NCBI GenBank assembly: GCA_964247055.1
Contig: OZ176050.1
Location: forward strand, 9,300,001-9,364,000
Length of the DNA: 64,000 bases
Source of the DNA: Paragordius varius
Taxonomy: Eukaryota > Nematomorpha
Direction: 5' to 3'
Translations under genes and position numbers: made by a program
Shown: positions 25,901 through 35,989 of the stretch, one piece after another
Position numbering within the stretch: the first letter of the stretch is position 1
Layout of the letters: every line of letters starts with the position of its first letter
Notes under the pieces: model-generated
What the model was told of the DNA's origin: nothing
The model's database searches: none
Seen by the model: only the letters and a program-made list of their open reading frames with translations

Positions 25901-28900
25901 ATGTCGAATTTTGTGGCGGAAAAAAATATTTGCGGACGCATTGCCAATTAGAAGAAAAAGCCTGTTGAAAGTTATCGTTTGTCGGCAGAACATATGAACA
26001 TGCTGCATCGATTAACATATGTGAAACATGGTTTCGAAAGATTAAAGTAGTGTTTTCATGTGAAAGAGTGGGGCGCTGTGGTAGACCATACAAATGCAAA
26101 GACGCTAAAGTGCAAGAATTGGATGATAATCCAACTCAAACTTAACAATAATTAGCAGAAGCATTACATTATCACAAAAAACAATGAATAGATGTTTATG
26201 AGCAATGGTAAACATTAATAAATTCGGTAAAAGGTCCCATACAATTTGAATGAAAGATAAATCGAAAATCGCAAATGGACTTGTGAAGTCCTGCTTTAAC
26301 GTCAGAAAATATAATCATTTTTGCATCGAATCAAGACAAGTGATTAGTAAAAGCTTTATTTTGTAAATCCAAAGCGGATAAATCATGGGTTTAAATTTGC
26401 AAAGTGGTCCATCAACACCAATGCCGGTCGGCAAGAAAACTTTTCACTGTGTCTGAAGGGACCAGAGCGATATTGTCAATTAAAAATTTGAAACCCCGTA
26501 AAACCGTTAATACACAATGCTATCGCCAACAAATGCTATATTTAAACCATCCATTTATCGAGAAGACAAGAATTGACAAAAAGACATGGCAAAGTGATTT
26601 TGCTACATAACAATCCTCCCTTTTCGGGGAACTTCTTACGCATTCGCTGAACTCTCACGCCATCTGATTACTGAAACTTCGCATGAGTGGGAATAACCCT
26701 CGCAATGCAATACTTCAATAATTTCAAAAACGTAAATGGTTTGACAGATGGTTTGCCGCAAAAGTTATCAGCTTTCCTGTAGCTTAGTGATTGGTGAAAT
26801 GTGCAAAAGCCGATGTACAATATTTTAGATGCAATAAATAAATTATTTTCTTTCAAATTACATGTTTTTATCAACGAAAAAACCGGTAAAAACTTATGAC
26901 TACACCAGGTATAATTCATAAATATATCATTACTACCAGATAAAGTGTGTTGAGTTCCACTCATTCCATGGGCCGCACCCCCAGAGATGCCTAAAAGATC
27001 GACCGGATCCGTTTCAAACGGTGAATGTGAAAATGGGTTATCAATCATTTTGCCATTGGCGTCTCGAGCGAAATTGTAATCTAGGCATGTTTGTGAAGCA
27101 GCAATGTGATGAGGAGCCCTAGACATATTCATGTCCTGATCAGCCTCTTGTAATTGAGCAGAAGATGGCAAAATGGCTGGTTCAAAGTAGTACATCATGT
27201 AAAAATTGCACATTTCATCATTGTGTGAGCCCCTGTATAATTTTTTATAATCCATCATAGTTATAAAATAATTTATAAAATAGCATAAAAAGATATTAAT
27301 CTTTTTATTGTTTAAAATAAATATGGTTAAGTATCTAGTTTCATTCAAATGTATATAGGGTAAAAAACTAGTTAAATATGTTTTAATAATGTCAATTAGA
27401 TCATATTAAAAACTTATTCAGTTAAATATATTATTGAAATTACCCAATGTATATTGTTTGATTAGCTTCCATAGAATCATAAGTACAGCGAGCAATCTAA
27501 ATGTAAATTTAACGACAAAATTATAAAACATAAAATGCTTTAAGCAGTTACAAAAAATGAATCATTAGTCATAGTTTAAGGTTTTTAATAAACATAAAAA
27601 TATATAAACCGTACATAAAAGTAAAAGAATGAATAACTTTACCCTATATGGTAAAACCTTTTTTGAGCGAGCTTTGTTAATGAATTGATCCTTTTTTCAA
27701 CTCTTTGTAATTACTTAGATATCTTTTATTTATTTTGCAAAAATTACATGTTGGCTAATTTCTTATGAATTTCCCTAATATTCTTAAGTTATAATAGCCA
27801 TTTATTACCCATAATCGTCCCTTTTTGCATTTTTATATATCATCATAATTATACCAGGTAAAAAATTAAACGTTTAACAAAGAAATTTGCAATAAAAAAT
27901 AAATATTTTGAATAAGAATTCGAGTTAAGCGAATCGGCTAACACGTGCCTGCAAATTGAAATAAAAATACTTTTAAAGAAATATTTTAGTGGGCCAACCT
28001 ATTATGCGGACATAAAATCTAAATGACAGATAAAATAGCATTTTAAATTCACTTGGGCAGCAGTTTTAATTAGTAAATTGATAAAAATATATTTTTACAG
28101 ACATGAAGCGTTATGTGTGGAATGCTAGTGCAGTTATGGCACTGCATTTTTCGCATATATAATCTGAAATTTTTTGTGCAGATTTCTTACCAAGAAAAAA
28201 ACTATATAGACCATTTAAATTTATGGTAATAATTTTGCGAAAATAAAATTATGTTTTGTAAAATTTACTCTATTTATAAATAAAAAATATGTAAAAAAAA
28301 TGTCAATACCAAAACGTCTTTAGTCCGTATAACAATATCTTTCGTGGTGGGATAAAAGGCTTGCGGCCATTGAGGACTACCAATACCAATTCTAATCCAT
28401 TCGGTATAAATGTTTGGATCATATGTAAGATTTTCTTTTTCATCCATATCATCATGAGTTGATGTGTTGTTAGAATGTGGCTTTAATACATAAGCTGAGA
28501 TTGCTCGACCTATATTGTGATAACAACATAGTAACTATAAAATGTATATGTCAGGGGTAGCCAAACGGTAAACCGCGGCCGACTTCGTAACCGCGAGATT
28601 TAAAAACGTGGCCGCCTGAAAAAAAATTTAAAAAATGTAAAAAAAATTTCTGCATAGAACTTTTTTTACCATAAAATTATAATTAATCTTTTTTATTTTT
28701 ATTTTGTGTATTTTATTACTATATTTATTTAATCATATGTATTTTATTCGAACTTTAAACCATTTGTGATTTCCTTAAAAAATAGTTTAAATTGAGCAAA
28801 AAAACAGAAACAAGATTTTTTCAATTTATATTATAGTATAATTAAAAATAGCCAATGCTAAACATTATGAAATATATGAAAAGATATTTTTTGTAATGAA

Positions 28901-31254
28901 TAATGAAATGTAGTTGTTTAATATCCATTTCCACCGTGGCTCATATGAACTATCAAAATAGAATTCAGATATACGCAAATCAAATCCAGCCATTGAAAGA
29001 GCAACTAAATTCTCACAAACACTACATTGTGAAATATTGCAAAAATAAAAAAATCATAATTAAAACTACAAAATATCAAAAACCCTAACAATAAATGTTG
29101 TCAGGACGAAGAAATTTGGAAAGAAGTTTCAATTAACGCTTCTGAAGTGCTCTGTTAAATTATGGAGCCAAAGAAAATATTATGAAAATAATAAAAAACT
29201 TATCCCTATCTAGAAACTCAATTATGAGTAGGTAATGATCTAAATCTAATCATAATCTTACCGATATTTTACATGAAAATATTAAATCTTGTATAATTTT
29301 TCGCTTCAAATTGACGAGTCCACCTATTACGTTGGAATTGCGCAATTATGCGTTTTTATACTGGTTGTGGTAACCAGAGGTTTTCTGAATCAACATTAGT
29401 GTATTTTGATTAAATTAAGATTACATATAAAAATAAATACTCAGAAATTATTTTTCGTAATATTTATTTTAAAATGGTTTCTAGTCACCCCAATCCGTAA
29501 ACAGAGATAAAAATATTTGCATCGTTTGTGTTGAAGTGATAAATGAGTCTTTTTTTACTTTTATTACTTAATTTTCATACGTGCCCGCGTGAATTTCCTA
29601 ACAAAAAGGTAGCCCGCGGGAAAAAAGGTTGGCACCCTGGTATATATAAATGCTATCAGAATAATATTAAAATAAATTTGGTAGGAAAAGAGTGAATTAG
29701 AGATAAAAGTAAATATGGTTGAGTTTTTCATTGAAAATATCATGCCCAATTTGATGGTTTAAACCATTAACTAATATCAGTATTGAAACATTGTAGCAAA
29801 AATATAAAACTTGACGTGCATCGGTCATTATATTTAAAGAGAGCCAAATTCAATAAAAAATCGAAAACACTTCGGCACATTATCCTATAAAATGTATTCC
29901 CCTATTTAAACATGGGAGTAACTAAATAGCAAAAAGGAATACCTTATTATAATATATGAATATATAGTTTATATTTTACCGTAAGCATGAGCATGAGTTC
30001 TAAATGCAAAAGGATAGATTTCTTGTTTTTGATTTAAAATACAGGCTACGTCCACGTGTGCAGCTATTATGTATAACAATTATTGCATAAAAATTACCGA
30101 TGGTAATAAATAAACACCAGTATATATCGCTAATATGAAGAAATTTTTTTTCACACAAGCGAACTTTCTTAACATTAAATATTTTTATATATTTATCATA
30201 ACATTTGACTAAGAAAATAATTGATGATGATAATAGTTATCCAAAAAATATTTTTTCACAAACCACGCACTTGCAAACCATTAAGGTACTAAACAGTTAA
30301 ATACCAAATGCTACATAGCTTAGTTAACATAATAATTATTAAAAAAAGTAAAAATTGATAGCTTTACCATAGCCTAAGGTTATATAAATTCGCTTATTGC
30401 AATATATCGTTAAAAAAACAAAATATCATTATATATAATATATATTGCAAAAAAGTACCGGTCTTTTTAGGTGGTATAGGTTGTGCATACCCAACAAATA
30501 AATACATGCCTGCTTGAAAACGCGGTGGTTCCGTTGCATATTTTAAGGTAATCGAAGTAAAATCTTTTTCTAATATTTAATTGTGTGTAATATTAATTAA
30601 TTTATTTACATAGTTTACCTATATAATTGAAAATAATAAAAAGGAATGCGTATTTATTATTAATTATAATAATAAGTAGAGCAGTACAAAAGTTTTAAAT
30701 TACAACATAATTTTGATGTATATATAATAATTAAAATATAAAAAAAATATACTTTTAACCGGATTCAGATAATGGACTTGAAAGACTAAATAATGCACAT
30801 TAGAATCCGAAGTGCCAATTTCAAAGCCCACATCTTAAATTTATTTTTGCAATTAAACTTGAAGGATAAGAAAAACTGGATGCATTTCGTGCCCATGCAA
30901 AAATGATTTTAGGATTACCGTCACCGCATATTTCATTACAGGGTCTAAAAATTATATAAATTTAACCCATAGGGGAGATTAGCCAAAATAGGTCGATTGC
31001 ATCCGTATAATAAAACATGATGCGCCACATCCATAGAAGCATGTACTTCAAAGTTGACTAAAATATTTAAATACAAATTACCTAAATATCCTGGATATAG
31101 GACGCGATAGTTAGTACATAAATATGTGTCAGGCTAAAATTAGTGAGGAAAATACTTTTGAGGTCAAAGCACCGGGCATTTTGATGGTGAACTCATCTAG
31201 AGATAATGTGTTGTGCAGCAGCCAAAGGTTAAATATTAAATCAAAAATCAACAT
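16811..31254 (-). CDS. PAM: Bifunctional peptidylglycine alpha-amidating monooxygenase (PHM-PAL-TM)
   Basis: There are 29 coding exons (coordinates in the next entry), 4365 nt, 1454 residues. Signal peptide: MLIFDLIFNLWLLHNTLS. PHM domain: His63-His64 (MDVAHHVLLYGC), His130 (FQVHY), His197/His199 (RTHAHAYGRA) and Met293 (NDEMCNFYMMYY) match the CuH and CuM ligands. PAL propeller, about 574-973: Arg in FQRGPNVW, Tyr in YCNRRIVKF, and the three zinc-type histidines in LPHGI, VPHSLA and YPHDM, plus FIADRENGRI and LWKFTL. One membrane helix lies at about 1091-1112, followed by a cytosolic tail of about 340 residues. The enzyme converts glycine-extended peptides to alpha-amides in secretory granules, using copper, ascorbate and zinc (family knowledge). 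Drosophila has PHM and PAL on separate genes; here they are fused, with a linker of about 250 residues. All catalytic residues checked are present. The start is the first in-frame ATG. Confidence 0.96.
25753..26909 (+). mobile_element. Mariner-family transposon (1157 bp), decayed, in a PAM intron
   Basis: The terminal inverted repeats are 25753-25777 and 26885-26909, matching at 21 of 25 positions (CCAAGTGTAGTC versus CCTGGTGTAGTC), flanked by TA on both sides (25751-25752 and 26910-26911). The transposase reads on the plus strand from an ATG at about 25901 (MSNFVAEK) through GRPYKCKDAKVQEL, VPYNLNE and KWTCE, then the long open piece 26404-26610 (SARKLFTVSEGTRAILS, KPRKTVNTQCYRQQMLYLNH), to a C-terminal block near 26720-26905. 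Several stops and frame changes make it inactive. It lies antisense to PAM and ends 26 bp from the splice donor of the PHM exon that carries the DEMCN motif. Confidence 0.92.
28552..29639. mobile_element. hAT-superfamily element (1088 bp), non-autonomous or decayed, in a PAM intron
   Basis: The left end is CAGGGGTAGCCAAACGGTAA and the right end is GGTTGGCACCCTG, preceded by AGCCCGCGGG. These inverted ends are of the hAT CAGGGG...CCCTG type. The flanks GTATATGT and GTATATAT match at 7 of 8 positions, as expected for a hAT target duplication. The short open reading frame at 28903-29088 does not give a recognisable transposase. The element ends 42 bp before the acceptor of the PAM exon at 28509. 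Confidence 0.82.
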
Positions 31255-31340
31255 CTCTTTTCTTTCATACCATATTGGTTTTACTTACATTAGCATGTGC
31301 TTATGTCTTATTGGCAAAATATTGGAAAATTATTTATCAG

Positions 31341-31913
31341 TTAACAGTTCGATTCAAATTGGGGTATCTAAATACCCCAGACTTAATTTAAATTAATATT
31401 TTTTAAAAACTACTGAAAGAAACGGTTTTAATTTAAATTGTTGCTTCTATCCTAATAAAAATTATATAAATATGTCAAAATATTTTAATAAAATTTTGAT
31501 TTATACAAAAAGTTCCATGTCAAACCACTTCAACGCCATTTTTATTTTATAGAATTTTTGCAAATTATCGTCTTCATTTAATTTTAAGGGTAATAAAAAA
31601 TTTTGATTTAATTAGATTCAACATTGATTGAAATAGAAAAAGGGGTTGATTTTGTAGTATTTTATAATTTGACCATTTCACACATGTCACGTTGACGAAA
31701 TTTTTACCTTTTGGTTTTAGCGTAAAATAAGTAATATCAAGTATTTTTAAATAAATTTTTTAATATATTTCAGTTTAATAATGTTATATAAGTGCAAAAT
31801 TTCGCTATGGTTTCGATTCCTTCCAACTTTTTTAGTATTTATAAGCCTGGGGTATCCAACTACCCCAATTTGAATTGAAGCACTAATATGAGTGTGTTGT
31901 ATACAAGTGTTAA
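31341..31913. mobile_element. TTAA-ended hairpin MITE, copy 2 (573 bp), 5' of PAM
   Basis: The ends are TTAACAGTTCGATTCAAATT and CCAATTTGAATTGAAG...AAGTGTTAA. The left end contains the hairpin GGGGTATCTAAATACCCC and the right end CTGGGGTATCCAACTACCCC. It begins 87 bp upstream of the PAM start codon, so it lies in the likely promoter or 5' UTR of that gene. Confidence 0.88.
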
Positions 31914-32260
31914 AATTATATTTTATGTGCGGGCATTATGCTATTTATAAAACAGACCACACCATTTAACACTGCATGACCTTTTTCATATTTTATACAC
32001 CAAGACATTATAGGGTAATTTTGCTCAGAACTTTAAATAGTAAATACGCTATTGAAAGTTTATTTTGATTTAAGTATCAAATCCTCTTCTCATAGATAAA
32101 AAACTAATTATTACAGTTTTTGACTTCTATCAGATAGCTACAAAACGCGATTGAAACAAACAGATAATTAAAAATTTGCTGCAAAATTGGAATTTGTCCT
32201 GGTTTACCTTTTGTGGTAGTACCGAAATAAAAAATTTCATTTGATTACTTGATAATTATT

Positions 32261-32807
32261 TTAACACTTCGATTCAAATTGGGGTAATACCCAGACTAAA
32301 TTGAAATTAATATTTATGAGAACCTACTGTAGGAATTTGACCCAATTTAAATTTATTCTTTTATCCTAATAAAAATTATATAAATATGCCAAAATATCTT
32401 GATAAAATTTTATTTTGGAAAAATAGCTCCATATTAAACTGCTTCGACGCCATTTTTTTACAAAATTTTTGTGAAATATCGTTTTCATTTAATTTTAAGA
32501 GTAAAATTAAAGCTAATTTTTAATTTAAATTATAAACATTGAGAGCAATAGAAAAAGCGGTTTATTTTGTATTATTTTTACCTTTTATCATTTCACACAT
32601 GACCTTTACATTTTAGCTTAAAATAAGTAATATCAAGTAAATTTAAAATATTTTTTTATATTTGGGTTTATTAATGTTATATAAGTGCAAAATTTTGCCA
32701 TGGTTATGATTCCTTCCATATTTTTTAAAATATTAAACAGGTTTGGGGTATCCAACTACCCCAATTTGAATCGAAGGACTAAAATGAGTGTGTGTATCCA
32801 AGTGTAA
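32261..32807. mobile_element. TTAA-ended hairpin MITE, copy 3 (547 bp)
   Basis: Same family and orientation as copy 2, with the left end TTAACACTTCGATTCAAATT and the right end ...ATCCAAGTGTAA. The left-end palindrome is shortened and the body has small deletions. Confidence 0.88.
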
Positions 32808-32939
32808 GGGAAAACAAAAGGTAAAATTTAGTCAACATGACTAGTGTTATTACTAAAATTATAATTTATATAAAATAAACCACCTTTTCTATATCAATGT
32901 TAGATGTGATTTAATAAAAATAACTTTTTAGCTAAACAC

Positions 32940-33279
32940 TATATGCAAAAATATTGCAAATGGCGTTGAAGAAGTTTGATAGGGAACTTTTTAAAAAAAC
33001 TAAGTTTTATTTTAATATCTAGGCTTATTTATATTATTTTATAAGGATATAAGCATAAATTTAAAATGAGACCGTTTCTTGCAGTTGTTTTGTAAAAATA
33101 TCAACTTAAATATAGTTTGGCCTACAATTTGGATCAAGGTGTTTAAAAAACTTAAGAGAAAATGACGAAGAAAATTTTGATGAGGATTTTTACGATTTTA
33201 CATTTTTACACTTGGAAACAACACATTTATTTTAGTCCCCCGCTCAAATTGGGGTCTTTGGGGACCCCGGCCTGTTTAA
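32940..33279. mobile_element. Inverted half-copy of the hairpin MITE
   Basis: The reverse complement of the MITE left half is recognisable: a GGCGTTGAAGAAGTTTGA block at about 32960, then a GACCGTTTCTTGCAG block at about 33068. A second end-like palindrome, GGGGTCTTTGGGGACCCC, lies at about 33251-33268. The boundaries are approximate. Confidence 0.6.
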
Positions 33280-33768
33280 AATCAAATATTTGTACAAATA
33301 TGGAGCAAATTGAAACAATTGCAAAAGCTTGCACTATATAACATTGTAGCACCGAAATTATAGAAGATCCATAAAAAAAACATTATATTATTTATTTTAA
33401 ATAGAATGTAAATATATAGCCAACATGACATGTGTGCATTGGCTAGGTATGAATAGAATACAAAATAAACCACTATCTCTTTTACAAAAACACTTAGATA
33501 CAATGCTTTCATTTCAGTTCGATTCCATTAAAGAGGTTAAAAACCCCAGGCTGTTTAAATATATATTTCAAATAAGGAATAAATTAAAAGCATGGCGAAA
33601 ATTTGCACTTGTATTACATTAACGAACCGAAGTATAATAAATAATTTATTTAAAAAACTTGACTGTTGAGGGGTAAAACCGAAAGGTATAAATTTAGCCA
33701 AGATGTCATTGTGCACAAGCAAAATACAAGATAAATGCAAAATACTACTTTTTCTGCTTATATTAATG

Positions 33769-34337
33769 CTAACACTTCGATTCAAGACTAAATTTGAGTT
33801 AGGATTTTTAAAAAATTACCGAAGGAAACGGTTCCAATTTAAATCTATACTTCTATGTAAATAAAAATTATATAAATAAGCCAAAACATCTAAATAAAAT
33901 GTTGTTTTGAAAAAAAAGTTTCATGTAAAACTGCTTCGACGCCATTTTTATTTTACAAAATTATTGCAAAATATCGTCTTCATTTAATTTTATGGGTAAA
34001 ATTAAAGCTAGTTTTTTTATTTAAATTATATCTAACATTGTTGAAATAGAAAAAAAGCGGTTTATTTTGTATTATTTTTCAATTTTATCATTGCACACAT
34101 GTCACGTTGACCAATTTTTACCTTTCCGTTTTAGCTTAAAATAAATAATATCATGTATTTTTAAATAAAATTTTTTATATATTTCGGTTTATTAATGTTA
34201 TATAAGTGCAAAATTTTGCCATGGTTTTGATTCCTTCCATATTTCTTATAGAATTTAATTTTAAACAGGCCTGGGGTATTTAACTACCCCAATTTGAATC
34301 GAAGGACTAAAATCAATGTGTTGTATCCAAGTGTTAA
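33769..34337. mobile_element. TTAA-ended hairpin MITE, copy 4 (569 bp)
   Basis: It starts CTAACACTTCGATTCAA (the left-end hairpin is largely lost) and ends CCCCAATTTGAATCGAAG...AAGTGTTAA. The body is colinear with copies 1-3. Confidence 0.85.
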
Positions 34338-34344
34338 ATATGAT

Positions 34345-34607
34345 TTTTATAAAAACCTAATTTAGGCTCAAATAAACACTTTATCTGCAAAAATGTTGTA
34401 AAATAAAAATGGCGTCCAAGTAGTTTGATACGAAATTTTTTTTAAAATCTAAATTTTATTTTGATTTTGGCTAATTTATATAGTTTTTATAAGGATAAAA
34501 GCCATAATTAAAATAAAAACCGTTTCTTTCAATAGTTTTTTTAATAAAATTCAATAAATATTATCTGGGGTATTTAGATACCCCATTTTAAACCGAAGTG
34601 TTAAATA
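34345..34607. mobile_element. Inverted half-copy of the hairpin MITE, abutting copy 4
   Basis: The reverse complement of a MITE left half: AATGGCGTCCAAG at about 34409, AAACCGTTTCTTTCAA near 34530, then the end hairpin GGGGTATTTAGATACCCC (about 34563-34580) and a terminal CCGAAGTGTTAA. Together with copies 2-4 it makes a cluster of about 3.3 kb. Confidence 0.7.
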
Positions 34608-35571
34608 TCATTTAAAACAAAATTTTTCATCAAACACTTCTTCATTTCGAACTAATTTTTACCAATTTATCAAAGCATTAGGATACATTCGCCGCTTGAA
34701 TACAACCTTTACACCTCCTTGCTACGCCTTTGCCCTTCTTAACAAACTTAATTATATTAAAGACTTTTATTCAAATGGAGTTTGCCTGTAGGGTGACCAG
34801 ATTTTTTGAAGAAAAAAGCGGGACAAATCTGGGAAAGCGGGGAGGCATGGGGAGGTACAACCAAAAATTTTTATACAAAAAATTTATTGTAATATTTATT
34901 CATTTTTAACACAAATACATTATAAATAAAAGAAATATTTTATTCCTTAGTCTCAGGTTATTCATATTCATTATATTTATATGTGCACGAACAAAGGGTG
35001 AAGCGATTTCCTTCAATGTCCTTTCACCACATGAATTTTCTGAAATAGGAAAAGATTTGCATTCATATCGCTATATTCTGATGCACAAAATTATTTTCCA
35101 CTCTCATTCCCTACCCCGTGAAAATTCTGATATATTTTTTACTTCAATAATAATATTCTAGAAAAAAATAATTTAAAAGACTAAATCATCACAAAGAGGA
35201 GTGGGTGGAATTGCAAATATCTTTAATAATTTAGCGAATAATCTTAATCATAACATTATTGGCGGATACACAACGCTATTCAAACAGCTGCTGATTTGTT
35301 ACCCCTGGATGTGGAAAATGTAGTTGTTAACATGCTTGGATATTGTAGAACCCGTTAGCTTTTTTGCCAGCTATTAAAAATTTTTTAAAAATGTATCGCC
35401 TAGAATCCTATTCTTCATCACAGGACAAATATCTAAAATTCTAAGTCAAGATAGGTTAGGAAATAATTTTATACCATTACTTAATCGCAATATTATAAAT
35501 CATCCAGAAAAACAAGGCTCAATACCAACAGATATGTAAATTAATTTCCATTTTAGCAAATTAAAACTGAA

Positions 35572-35967
35572 ATCTATATATTTATAAATAATGGAAAATG
35601 GTGGCTTTGTGATCTGTTTCCGGAAAACCAGTAGACCTATTCTAGTCCAAATATAGAAAAAGTATAATCATTAATAAATGCCCCGACAATAGCTTCTTTT
35701 TGAATTAGGCCCCCAGTTCGGGCCCACCCCGTGTAAAAAACGGGTTTTTTTGAAAAAACAACTTCAAAATCGTGTCTTGACAATTTTCCCGAAAACGTGT
35801 TGGACCATTCTATTTCAAATATAACTTTTTTACTTTTTTCCAATTGCGCCGAACATAGTCGGATCGCTTTTTTAATTTAGTGACTCTTTTTACCCGCTCC
35901 CCCCGTAAAATGCCATTTTTTGAAAAAAAAATCCACAAAAATAATTTTTTAAATCTATTTTCGCCCA
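35572..35967. repeat. 400-bp dispersed repeat, copy B
   Basis: Colinear with 5381-5780, from ATCTATATATTTATAAA to TCGCCCA. Homology to copy A stops exactly where the tandem array begins, so in this copy the module sits at the array boundary. Confidence 0.75.
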
Positions 35968-35989
35968 AGGTATGAGACCGTAAAAATTC

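Larger units (their letters stand above)
16811..31254 (-). other. PAM: PAM exon list and intron sizes
   Basis: Exons in transcript order: 31254-31156, 31133-31082, 31057-30967, 30944-30859, 30833-30753, 30569-30459, 30063-29980, 28509-28310, 27496-27444, 27232-26937, 25382-25200, 25104-24774, 24487-24441, 23932-23770, 23229-23034, 22797-22640, 22068-21989, 21906-21840, 21538-21344, 20873-20666, 20408-20270, 20124-19855, 19781-19626, 19527-19460, 19257-19008, 18048-17887, 17688-17507, 17282-16976, 16860-16811. The first four introns are 22, 24, 22 and 25 nt; the rest run from 51 nt to about 1.55 kb. Less certain junctions are the donors at 24773 (GTGTAT), 24440 (GTTTAT), 25199 (GTTAGT) and 26936 (GTAGTA), chosen because they alone keep the frame and avoid stops. 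All junctions keep phase. The penultimate intron carries a (TA)n run at about 16890-16924. Confidence 0.85.

Noticed and set aside
26404-26610. 68-codon open frame that looks like a good protein
   Set aside because: It is the longest surviving piece of the mariner transposase, not a host gene.
26668-27348. Single 226-codon minus-strand frame
   Set aside because: Only 27232-26937 is a PAM exon. The upstream part is intron and the downstream part is mariner sequence read in antisense.
31124-31396. 90-codon plus-strand open frame
   Set aside because: It runs antisense across the first PAM exons and into a MITE, and its sequence has no independent support.
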